NCBI GenBank assembly: GCA_947568835.1
Contig: OX387605.1
Span: 4,650,001 to 4,714,000 of the forward strand
Source of the DNA: Protonemura montana
Taxonomy: Eukaryota; Arthropoda; Insecta; Plecoptera; Nemouridae
DNA length: 64,000 nt
Direction: 5' to 3'
In this document: in pieces, positions 28,859-40,200 of the stretch
How the letters are laid out: the number at the start of each line of letters is the position of its first letter
Position numbering within the stretch: the stretch's first letter is position 1
The notes under the pieces: model-generated
Told to the model about the DNA's origin: nothing
What the model saw: only the letters and a program-made list of their open reading frames with translations
The model's database searches: none
Program-made: the position numbers and the translations under genes

Positions 28859-30400
28859 GGCAAAACTTTTATAGTCCGAGTTGTAATATTAAATACTACA
28901 AAGAAGATAACATTTCCTCCTCGTGTCAGAACGCACGACGGCGAATAATGGCGAACCAACGTTGCCAGAATTCTAAAATCCGTGGGAAATTTAAATTTTC
29001 TGCAAATGTCTTTGCTTCTGTTGATGTCTTTAGAATATTATGAAAACGTAGGATTTACTTTTAAAAAGTGCAATACTACTACATAATACGGAATTGATAG
29101 TTTTATATCTTCACATAACAATAAAAATGTGTTTCAAGTCATATTTATAACCCAATTTTTGTTAGTTTTGTAGCTGAGCAAGATTGGCGTTGAAGTTTGG
29201 GAACCGATATTACCACATTTTCCTGGTTTAGTTTGGAAATTGGCTGAGAAAATGCGAGGTGAGCACTATTAAATTGCTTAACTTTCATCAAATTAGTCCC
29301 TCTCACTCTTATAGTCATCTACCCAAGTCATTTTTTCATCTTTGAAAACCTCACAATTCATCTCAAATTTCTTAACTTGTAAAAACCCTTGGAATTAAAA
29401 TCATTCATTCCACTTTCATTGATAAATATTAAATGACAACAGGTCATAACGCTTTTTATTGAATCCATAGGTACATTTGATATGTACAACCAGAAAAGTG
29501 CTCGTTTGTTTAATCAATAATGAAGCAAGACAGCATCTTAATGATTTATAAAACCTGTCAAATCCCACCCCTTTTGCCCAAATATTTTCTTTCGCACGAA
29601 CTTTGCATTTGCCTGTCACTTTTAACCATTAGTTTCTAAAAAAAACACAATTTCAGTTGCCATCCTCATCATTTGTGCCCGGCCTTCGTAATTAACTAAT
29701 CAATTAATTTCCTTCCGTACACCAACAATATTTGACAGAAACATGTCTGCACAAAATTACATACCAAGTAAAAAGTTGTTAAGTACAAGTAACAAGTAGA
29801 AATTCTCATTGGCTCAAAATCTAAGTCAGTTGCAGTATTTTTTTTTTTTTTTATAATTATACGATATTTTCCTCTCAAAAATTGATGTTTGAATTGGGTG
29901 TCAATTTTTATGAGGGTAATATTGTTCCCAATAATGAAAAAACTAACATCATCCTTTGTTTCATCTTTGAAATTCCCTACCAAATCTCAACTTACAAATG
30001 TCACAGAGGAATACTGCTCCAGGGACCAGACTGACATTTTTCAGTATTGATGAGATGTTATTAGGCAAACACCAACATTTTCTTGGAATTTCTTCTCATT
30101 GATGGTTATCAGCGCTGAAAGGCTCATTAGCACATTCTGAATACAGGTAGTACAATAAAGGTGACTCACCATTCATGATGTGTCGAACCAACCCAAAAAT
30201 GATGAGTTTTGTGAGGGAAGGGAAGCAATAACAAAGGTAATAAATTATTTACGTTGCCAAATTGTGTTTTCTCCTTTTTTTATTGGGTTTTCATGATTCT
30301 AAATTGTGAATAATGTGAAGTTGAACCAGTCAAAAAATGTAAGTGACATATTGTAGGTGTGGAATTGTCTGGCTAGAGTGGATTTGATTATATCCCTGAA
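28859..30400. other. Intergenic DNA between RIOK2 and the ionotropic receptor
   Basis: About 1.5 kb between divergently transcribed genes, AT-rich, holding a poly(T) run at about 29840-29852. It must carry both promoters, but no TATA box or clear motif was singled out. No additional exon seen. Confidence 0.5.
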
Positions 30401-30405
30401 AAAAC

Positions 30406-33400
30406 ATGTATTTGTCGCTCACTTTCATATGTACAATTATTTTACCGTGTATCGCGTTACAAGACACCTTTCTGACATTTTACGTAAAGTTAGTTCTAGA
30501 TTTAAAGCGTCATTATAAATCCGAATGCTTGGTCATAATAAACTCAAATGAACTTTTAAATGCATATCAAACGGCAGAGATGAGCAAAATACTGTCAAGA
30601 AACGTGACAATGGCAATGCACCTATCAGTCCACAATCTACAGGAAACCGTTTATAAATTCAGGTGTAGTGGTAACAGACCACTTTACATACTCTTTGCAA
30701 ATAGCATATCAAGAAAGTACCTTCACTTGCTTCGCAGGGTAAGTTACCACCTTTATTAGTTTTAAAATATTTACAGGATTATTAGATAAAAATACCTAAA
30801 ATACCAAGATGATATGAAAATAATTTAGTGTAAAAAATCTCTGAAGTTTAAACCTGGTTAATTGTGCTATTCAGCCCGTGTCATTTTGAAGGTTGAGCGT
30901 GTTGAATCATAGTTGACGTAAATAAACATCTTACCAGGGATTTTTTGTGCCAAATTGGCCAAAAAAACATATTTTCTCCCCCTTTATTGGTATTATTAAT
31001 TTTGTAATACAACTTTTAATCCTAGTTCATACCTAGCTGTAGATACTAACCAACTATTAACAAAAGAATCTTTGCTAGGTACCATCATATCCACGCTGGC
31101 TACTTTTCATTGACAATAAAATACCTTCGACAATAAATCATCAATTCCTTGATGACATATACGTGCCTTTCAACTGTGAGTTTTTGGTTGCTGAAAACTT
31201 TGGTTCCAGTATCCAACTGAATGAAGTGTATCATGTGGCTCAAGGCTTGCCAATAAACAAACGTCGTTTTGGGAGTTGGAGCCCCGCTGCTGGCCTGGAG
31301 TTTGTTAAAGAATCACTTTACAGAAGACGATATAACTTAGATGGAATAGTTTTTAAAGCAGTTACCCTGCGTGATGTAAGAAACTAAACTATACTTATGA
31401 ATTCATGCGGTTTTTCTTTTACCTTGCTGTTATGTTATGTGGAATGGTTTTTTTCTTTTATGAGTAAATTTTTGTTCTGTTCTTTTGTCATGGGTAAAAT
31501 ATGTGGTCATTAACGGATCACACAGTTTGCCAAACTGTTTTAACTGAGAATTATTCAGTACATATATTTTTCAGACTTACCCTGAAGCATTTCTTGAATC
31601 AGATCACAAGCTAATGTTGTCAAAAATGGATTTATATGGAAAGATATGGCTGTCAATGGAAGAAAGATACAATTTTACGTATGTGTTCACAACTAAATAT
31701 AGAAAAACATATTATTTCTACTAAATAAGAATGTCATCAGATAATGCAAAAAAAAACTCCGAGCCAGAAGCAATTTATACAATTCTCTACAATTTTGCAG
31801 GACTGCTATTTTTGAATTTCGAAGAAACAATTTTGGATTCCTAGTAAATGGCTCATGGAATGGCATGATGTCAGCAATTGTTAACCAACAAGCGGATGTA
31901 GCAATCAACTCATTCACTTACGAAACTGCAAGAATGAGAAGTGCTGACTTTCTTGCTCCAATCTCAACTTCCAAGTGATTATAATTTTTTATCCCCACTA
32001 CAGCAGAAATTAGCAAAAAAAAACCATTTAAAGTTTAAAGCTACTTCAATTTTGCATTGCACTGTACCTGCTGCAAGAATAACCCATGCAAAATGCAAAG
32101 AGGATATTTTGCATAATTTTTTTATTCTTGTAATGGACATTTCTAGTTTCTTGGAATTTAATGGGAATCATAGTTTGGGTTAAATAAATAGTTAAAAACA
32201 TCATTGCTTTATTATTTTCAAGTTCTTTGATTTTTAATAACCAATAATGAAGAAGGAGAGTATCTATTAACATATAATAACTCATAACAACGTTGCTGCA
32301 ATATCTAATGAATAACTTTTCAGAATATACTTGCTTGTGAGAATGCCAAGTACTGTAAAATTCCAATGGGCCAGTTTCCTCTCCCCGTTCTCTTCAACAT
32401 TGTGGCTGAGTGTCCTTGGTTCAATCCTAATCTTTGGCATCTCGCTAACGACAACCCATCGAGCTGGATGTGCAATGGGCATCGAAGAACGAAGCAGAGC
32501 TGATGAGTTTCTTCTAACTAACTCTTTGTTTCATGTGTTTGGGTTGTACTGCTCCCAAGGTAGGTTTGCGCACTGTTTTTCTTCTAGATTTTATAATTGT
32601 AGTTTTTCCATCTAATTTTGTGATTTTGCTTTTATCTTTAATGGTTGCTTTGAGAGTTGGAAAGGCTGGCATGGTAAACAAAATGGTTTTTCATGCTCAT
32701 TGCCACATTATATTTAGAAGGACAGAGGTATCACCAAATATCAGAATCACCAAACACTAAAACTACAACAAAACTACACTTCTAAAACCACACCAGAAAA
32801 ACTATCCAAAAAACTTCATGATTAGGAAACCTCATAACAAATCTGATTGAGAATTCATTTGCATATTTATAGTTTCTTTTATAATTTGCATTATTTACTT
32901 CTCATTAAAATGAACTAGATTGCAAGGCTAAGCAATTATTTTGGAAGATAATTTATGATAGGTATGCATCTTAACAGGTCCTGGAACCAAGCCTCGTGCA
33001 TTCTCTAGTCGCTCAGTACTGGTTCTAGCTGGCTTAATTGTGGTTGTGATCTCAGCCGCATACTCAGGAGCGTTGACTTCTTTCATCACGGTGCAGAAGC
33101 TTGACTTGCCCTATGAGACCATAGAAGAGTACATAGACGATCCTTCATATCACTTGGAGATATCTCAGAATGGGTTCTGGATTTATATTAATGTATTAAT
33201 TTCTTCCTGTATTGGTATACCATACTAAATAGCTGACTCATCACAGAAAAAAAAAAAAAAATTCCATGACTTTAAATTCTTTGTTTCAGGATTCTAGGGC
33301 TGATTTGTATCGGAAGTTATATAACAGGATGGAGCACAGAGTTTCACAAATGGCTACTAACAAATTGTCTGGATTCGAGAAAATATGTATTCAGAATAAA

Positions 33401-33829
33401 TTTGGCTGGTTTGGTTCATATTTGGCAAACGACAAGTTTTTGAAAATGATAAAATGTGAAATAATTCCAGTGCCAGGATACTTGAAAGTAGACTTTGAAT
33501 CAGTAGTATTAACAAAACATAGTCCCTACACGAAACTCTTCGATCGCAAGTATGAAATCACGTTGAATGTATGCAATTTATGCTATTTTATTTCTTGCAG
33601 ATACAAAAGCATTGTTAACTTTTTTTTCAGCTTACTCTATTTGCGTTGGTCAGGACTAATGAGCAGGTTTGTCCAAAGCTCTGGACTCAATCATGTCAAA
33701 AAACAGGAAAACCTGTTTAGTGTCAATTTTCAGCAAGTGGTGCCCATTTTTGTGTTATTTTTAACAGGAATACTTTTAAGTTTCTTCGTTATTTTTGTGG
33801 AAATTTTTATTTTTCACATGACAACATGA
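30406..33829 (+). CDS. Divergent ionotropic receptor (insect IR, iGluR-like), 8 exons
   Basis: Ligand-gated cation channel of the insect ionotropic receptor family, probably chemosensory. Exons 30406-30738, 31079-31375, 31575-31678, 31801-31974, 32324-32559, 32978-33192, 33290-33549 and 33631-33829 join in phase to 605 aa. A signal peptide (about 1-18) and a short divergent N-terminus lead into ligand-binding lobe S1 (YNLDGIVFKAVTLRD; ADVAINSFTYETARMRSADF). TM1 follows at about 323-345, a pore segment (LFHVFGLYCSQG) at about 371-382 and TM3 at about 392-418, with SAAYSGALTSFIT in place of SYTANLAAFLT. Then comes lobe S2, and a last membrane helix at about 577-601. There is no amino-terminal LIVBP domain, unlike IR8a/IR25a, which argues for a tuned divergent IR. 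The subtype is not recognised. The last intron (33550-33630) is 81 bp, in frame and stop-free, so it may be retained in some transcripts. Confidence 0.9.
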
Positions 33830-33839
33830 TAATGTTAGT

Positions 33840-34560
33840 TATGCCTCTATTATGATAAGTACATTTACATCTTCCTTCAATTTTCATAGGCCGTCTTACT
33901 CTTAGCTTAGGTAATTATTGATGAACTTCTTGCTTCCCTTATCCCAACCAAATTTTCCAGCCTTGCACGGTTGCGGTTCACAGCTACCAGTTTCAACTTT
34001 TTTTTGTCCGCTTTTTCTGCAAGTTGCATCCAACAAGTAGTATTGTAAAAGAAATATTCCAAGCATATAATCGTTTAGCAGTAAGGCTAACAAAACAAAT
34101 AAATAATTGTCAAAGTTCTCATGATATAATATCTACTTAAGGCAAGTTTCATTGACGAGGTGCCAAATTGGTTCAATTTTTTTTTGTAACCAACAAGAAC
34201 AATTAGAAAAAAAAAATGTGCTAGGAAACTCTGGGAAAATAAATGTGATTTCTGTTCATTTGATGAAAGTTGAAGCTTGCATAAAAGCAAAAAATATACT
34301 TAAGTTCCATTAGAAATTAGATGTAAATTTAAAATACCATTACAAAGATATTTCACAGTTAGCTTACCAAGAAATGGGGAAACAGAATTGTTTGCTTGTT
34401 CCGTTGAGAGTGCAGGTATCTTGTACCTAGAGCAAGGTCGGAATGAAATATGTTTTACAATCAAATGTGGTCAGAATAGAAGTCATATTATTTCTGTTGA
34501 ACCTTCCAAAAAGAAGACTTTAACTTAAGAAAGAGATGTGACTTTGAAAAGGAGGAAGGA
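33840..34560. other. Intergenic DNA downstream of the IR gene
   Basis: AT-rich, no supportable gene. It should hold the 3' UTR of the receptor, but no canonical AATAAA stands out close to the stop codon. Confidence 0.5.
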
Positions 34561-34569
34561 ACAATGACA

Positions 34570-34916
34570 AATTATGTATACCCACAGACTTGTAAGTAAC
34601 GATTTTATTTTTTATTTTAACGGTATTAAACTTTTTAATCTTCTGCCAAATTGGATTACATCGATGACAGATAGAAAAATGTTCAAATCAGTTTTAAAGA
34701 ACACACTATTTGCAAAGGCTTTTTGAATTCTTTGAAACGCATGCATGTAAGCGATTGGAATTAGAGGCTGTAAACAATTCTTTAAATTTTATTAGTTATT
34801 ACAATAACATAGTGTTTATTATAATGTTATTGAATGTTTAGTTACAGTTATATTTATTAATATTTATCTTAGTGAAGACTTATCAAAGGAAGACATCGAT
34901 TTTATTATTATTATAT
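34570..34916 (+). mobile_element. 3' end of a non-LTR retrotransposon (copy 1), decayed
   Basis: At 34622-34726 a short frame reads GIKLFNLLPNWI...DRKMFKSVLKNTL followed by a stop. This is the typical C-terminus of the reverse-transcriptase ORF of jockey/CR1-like elements (KLFN.LP...K..FK..LK..L). About 180 bp of 3' UTR follow, ending in an ATT-type simple tail at about 34900-34914. The upstream coding part is missing (5' truncation). Confidence 0.7.
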
Positions 34917-36292
34917 TGCTATTCTATTGCCGTACAATCAGTCTTCTCGAAGATTTTTGAAGTAGCGTTCTGCACAAGACTCCTGGCTTTCCTGATAAAC
35001 GCAAGCTGATTAGCGACAACCAACATGGCTTTCTTAATGGGAGGTCGACAAATTCGGCCATCAAGAGCTATGTCAACAACATCCTTGAAGCACAAGGAAA
35101 AAATTAAGAAGTCTTCGGCATATTGTCTGATTACAGTAAGGCTTTTGATACTATAAATCATAAGATCCTCTTAAAAAAACTCGACTCTTTGGGTATATCC
35201 GGAGTGGCAAATACCTGGATTAGCTCCTATATTAACTGCCTGGGTGAAGTCTGATGGACTCGTCATTAACTGTGGGCTGCCCCAGGGCAGTACAATCGCC
35301 CCACTGCTGTTTATATTGTTTATAAACAACCTTCCAGACCACGTGCAATGTGAAAAAGTCACTATGTATGCGGATGACACCTCACACATCATAAACAGAG
35401 CCCTAGGCGATGTCGGCACCACAGCATGCGGCGCTATAGCATGAACAACGATCTGATCCTCAACAGTTCGAAAACGGTTTTTATGCAATTTAAATCAGCG
35501 AAGAAAAGAGTCATATGTAGCCCTCTAATCTGCTTAGATGGGAAAAGTGTGCATGAGGTCAGCGATGTCATTTTTTTGGGTATTAATGTTACCAATATAC
35601 TCGAGTGGAACAATCATGTGAAACATATCTTCTTAAAAGTTGCCTCAGGATTTTTTCTCTTAAAAGGCTGGCTGCCATAGCCAACATTGAAGCACCACAA
35701 ATGGTATATTCTGCGTACATACAAGCACACCTTCAAAACGGTGTGGTGCTTTGGGGCTCTTCACCGTTCACCACATGTGAAAAGCATCTTTGTTTTGCAA
35801 AAGAAAGCTGCCCGTTTTATGGCGCGAGCAAGTTTTAATGTGTGCTCAGACATTTATTACAAAGACTTTTGTCGACGGCTTTTTAGAAAATTCAATATTC
35901 TCACCCTACCATGTTTGTATATTTTTAATTGTATACTCTATGTAAAACATAACAAACACCTGTTCAATGTCTCTAGCAGTAGAAATTGTCACTTAATTGC
36001 ACGGGCTAAAGTCAATGTTATCAAAGGCTCACTGCTCAAAGGTAAATTGTTGCTAAAAGACTACACCGATTTTAAATCGACTTTAAAGACATATCTTATT
36101 GACAAATGTTATTATTCTACTACTGAATATTTTGAAAATTGATCAAATATGTTATCATATGTTTTATTAATATGGTTTTATTTGTTATAATTTTTCAGAT
36201 TATTGATTGTCTGTTTCTACTTTTATTTTCTGTCTTATATCTTTTTGATCAAATAGACAATAAAGCACTACCTATTATTATTATCATTACTT
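34917..36292 (+). pseudogene. 5'-truncated non-LTR retrotransposon (jockey/CR1-like RT), copy 2, inactivated
   Basis: Recognisable pieces of a reverse transcriptase appear in order. About 35000-35080 has DNQHGFLNGRSTNSAI and about 35110-35170 has DYSKAFDTINHKIL. At 35275-35330 is GLPQGSTIAPLLFILFINNL and at 35370-35384 the catalytic YADDT. A C-terminal domain runs to the stop at 36139. The frame is broken by stops and frameshifts (for example near 35105, 35245, 35440 and 35680), so no intact protein exists. It ends after an AATAAA-like motif with an ATT-repeat tail (about 36271-36290). Nothing remains upstream of the RT core. Confidence 0.88.
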
Positions 36293-36380
36293 GACGAGCT
36301 CATATCATTGGCTGTATCTATATTTGATCCAAGCGTAAATAAAAAATACAATTACAATACAAGAAGTAATTTGTTTGTGA

Positions 36381-36413
36381 CCCCCCTTCCCCCCCCCCCC
36401 CCCCCCCCACCCC
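36381..36413. repeat. Poly(C) tract
   Basis: A run of C residues interrupted by a few T/A (about 20 uninterrupted C), between two retrotransposon remnants. Length may be unreliable in assembly. Confidence 0.85.
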
Positions 36414-36494
36414 GTACCCTTCCTATAAAAATACAACTAACGATACAACGGTAAACCAGTCCAAATTACGAGACAAGGTGGCGATTTTGGCGTT

Positions 36495-36976
36495 TAGATA
36501 TGGGTGATTGCCAGGAAACCTGACCAACGGATATGCACCGACCACATTGTACTACTTTATAATTCTAACTCTGGCATCAATCTACATTTTAGAACTGACG
36601 ATATTTGTAAAATCCAATCCCGCACTTTTCGCCAAGGAAACTTTACACAAGAGGGAAAGGCATGCCAACATCCTTCAATCATCAATCGACACTTTTTGAG
36701 ACGGGTCTATTTTATAAGGGTGCACAATTTTATAAACAACTTCCTACAAATCTTATCAATGTCGACAGCCTCCAAATATTAAAAAGAAATGTTAAAATGT
36801 TTTTAAAAGAGAAAGAATTTTACCGTTGGACAGACTTCAACCAAAAATACTAGATTGGTGTCTTTATATACATTTATTATTAGTTGTTCTTTTTATTTTT
36901 TATCATATTGACGAAGCATAACATGTTACATTGTATACTGTGAATAAAAATATTACTATTATTATTATTATTAAAA
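36495..36976 (+). mobile_element. 3' end of a non-LTR retrotransposon (copy 3), decayed
   Basis: A short frame ending at 36853 contains FETGLFYKGAQFYKQLPTNL followed by SLQILKRNVKMFLKE. This is another C-terminus of a jockey/CR1-like RT ORF. A short 3' UTR with AATAAA and an (ATT)n tail (about 36948-36974) follow. It differs in sequence from copies 1 and 2, so it represents a separate family or lineage. Confidence 0.7.
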
Positions 36977-37227
36977 ATTCGAAAAAAAATTTGATACCGA
37001 ATATGAATTTAGCAGTGATCGTGTGCATAGCGACTACATCCATTGGTGTATATAGTCGCTTTATTTACGTTCGCGGTGTAATTTGTGAGGTTATAATTTG
37101 ATCGAGTATATTTCATTTTTTGGCAAACATGCCAAGGTACGCACTCCTTATGGGCTAGGTGATTAAATTTTAGAGCTTTTGTAAATATTTAAGTGATTTC
37201 TTACGCCAATGGTCAATATTTCATTAC
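36977..37227 (+). promoter_or_regulatory. Upstream region / 5' UTR of the GON4L-like gene
   Basis: Sits between the retrotransposon tail and the first GON4L ATG. A possible 5' UTR intron begins at aatgccaag/gtacgc (about 37134). No TATA box. The nearest upstream retroelement ends only about 250 bp before the coding start. Confidence 0.35.
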
Positions 37228-40200
37228 ATGAATGATTCTGGGGAAAACAATACAATGACTTCCAGAAATTCTTCACTTCCTATTACGCCTTTTAAGAATT
37301 TTCACCTCGAAGTTTTTGAAAGTGATGAAGATGAAGCAGTTGATGCACCAACTTGTTCTGATGCATTGGAGTCAGAGATTCCTGAGTATTCAATGCCAAT
37401 CATCTCATCGGAGACTAATAATATCTCTAATTTTGAGTTGAGAACTAGTTCACCAAAGAAGACAGAGCAGCGACTAAAGCACAAAAGGTAGGTTACCACT
37501 AGTTGGGTTGTAAACTAACTATGGTACTAGAAAATTCTAAAGTTGACAGCATGTTATAATTTTATTTAGCCATAGCCATTTATAGAGCCATGTTTTTATC
37601 AACCAAATCATTTCTCAGAAAAATTAGAAGCGGAGACGGTTTTAAGGGACGGCCAAGAAAACTTAGGAAAACAAGCAGCAAAATGTCTGTGAAAAATGAT
37701 CTGTTTAACCAATTCAATGAAATACTCGAAAAAGAACTCAATACGATTGATTCTAAAGCAAGCGACTCAAAGTTAACAGTAGCAAACGTAAAAGATATAC
37801 TGAAGGTTGGTACGGTAAAACTTTGCAAACATTACTTTTAAAAGGCGGATTTTGAACTTGATTATACTTAAAGTGTGTTCGTTACTTTTTCAGACAGTAA
37901 TCACAAATGAGCACGTTGTTGCCATGGTGCGACAGCAAGCTAATGATAGTTGTGAGAAATTATCTGAATCTGAAGAGCCATATTCTTATGGACTGCCAGG
38001 TTTAAAACTGACTCGCTCAAAAACAAAGTGAGTTGTTTAGCCATAGCCACTAATACAGCCATGTTATTATCAACCAAATCATTTCTCAGAAAAATTAACT
38101 TGTTGCCATGACTTGTTTATTATTAAAATTAAAAAAACTGTTTTTATGTGGGTTTTTTTTTAAAAAAAAACAGTGCACTGAACATAATACAATCAACTTT
38201 CTAGGGAATTATTAGCTACAAAACCAGAGATGGCATGGCCACTTACTCCTGCTAAGAGGCCGCCTGAACCTACAGAGTGTCAATTCTTGATTGAACAGGA
38301 CCTACCTGAGGATTCCAGTGATGAGGAGTATCAACCCAATGAAGAAGAAATTGAAGATGAGAGGGTAAACTTGCTCAGATTAATATAATGCAAAATCTAC
38401 CATTGTTCAAATGGAATTGTCTAAAATGTTAAGTGCCAAGGCTGGTAAATGAATAGAAAAGAAAAAAGAAGGATACACAACTTATGCTATCACATAGATT
38501 TGTTGATTTGTGCTGGTAGAAGTCCTTTGGGATTTGAGGGATGTGAACCAAAGGAAATAAATTGTTGTTTTCCATTAGGAGGAGACTGCCAGCGACTGGG
38601 ATCTGGGTTCGCAACCCCCCACACCTTGCGATGCCAGCACGCCGCGGCCTCCATCCAACCTCGACTGTTCCACTCAAACGTCGTGGACTGAAGACGGCAC
38701 GTTCCGCGTGCCAGCCGAAAACATTGGGCAGCGTACACGTTCCAAGCTTTCTCTCAGCGATACTGCGCTCGAGACGATAGAAAAGGCATTCGTTCCGCCG
38801 GATATTACCACGGACATGTACGACTTTGTTTGCGAGGACGATGAATGGCGCGACTTTCTCAACAAGTTTACGGAGCCAATGAGTAAGTGGCCTACGTCGT
38901 TTATATATTGTTTTTTACAAACCAATTAACGCTGCATGCATTTTGTTTGTTTGATGGATTTAAGTGCCGGTATTAACTTTGCTATATTTTCTCCTTCAGA
39001 CTTTCAGTCTATTAAAGTTTGCCCTTTTTTAGATGGCCCTTGTCAATTATCTTGGTATTATCAAGATGCAGTTTAAAATCATAAAAAAAGGTGTTTCCAA
39101 TTTTAATCATTTATTATGTAGTGGAAAATATCTGAGTAAATTCCTTAACTAGAACAATCAATCATGCTATTTAGATCCTATAATTTGGTGGTTGTCAAGA
39201 ACTAATCGTAATCATATTATTCGCATAGGACCAAGTGCCAACGAAACTTTGGACGATGACGACGAAGCAGATCCTGAATACAATCTCCTGGCAGACGAGG
39301 ACAAGGAAGATGGTATGTAAATGAGTAAATACTAAGTAAGCATTCAAATATCCAGATATGTACGTTCTGACCGATGGCAGCCATACAAAATACTGAATGT
39401 CTTCAGTAGCTAGGTAGAGAGACATTTGACAGTTGATGGTCTGAATTATTCACAAAAGGCACATTTAAAATTCAGAACTTTTGTCTTAATCAGTTAAAAT
39501 TAAAATATTAGTGTCTCAATTTTGATGATTAAGCCATTAGCAATTAAGGCATTGTTAATTTCAAATGTTTCTCTGAGCTCAGTGGACCAAGAGGAGTTAC
39601 GAATGGATCGCGGGGTGAAGGTGTCGAAGCGTGAACTGAATCAGCTGATGACGGAGCTCTTTGACATGTACGATAGCGACATTCCAAGCACCTCGCGCAC
39701 CTTCACCTCGATCCCAGCCCCCGATTGCATGCTCTTTGACCCTGGACTCGAGGAGGAGGATGAAGACGAGTCACAATTTGTCCAGGTAAGAATGTTGTTA
39801 ATGTTTGGGAATTCTGTAAATATTCTTTGTGTATTTGTAATTTACATTGCCTACATTGAATAAAGCTAGAGCTCTGCAAAGGCAGTTTTAGTTGAGTTTA
39901 GTCTTGTGAACACGAAAACGTATCCTAAAAATGTAATCAAAGTCGGAGCAGTCAAGCGCCCAAGTCGCTTGCGCCAGCAAACTCGCAAAAAAAATGTTTT
40001 TTTTTGGTTGTTTGCTACGCTCGTTACTTGTTCATTGAAAATTGAGTTCTTTTAAGTGGTATACTCATGTCATTTAAATTTTAAGATATTTTTCTTATTA
40101 AATAATGGGTGTGCCATTTTGGATTAACAGAGATGCAGCGATACTGTGCCTGAGGAGATGAAGGAATTGCCGCAGATCTCAAACGAACAAATTGAGCTGC

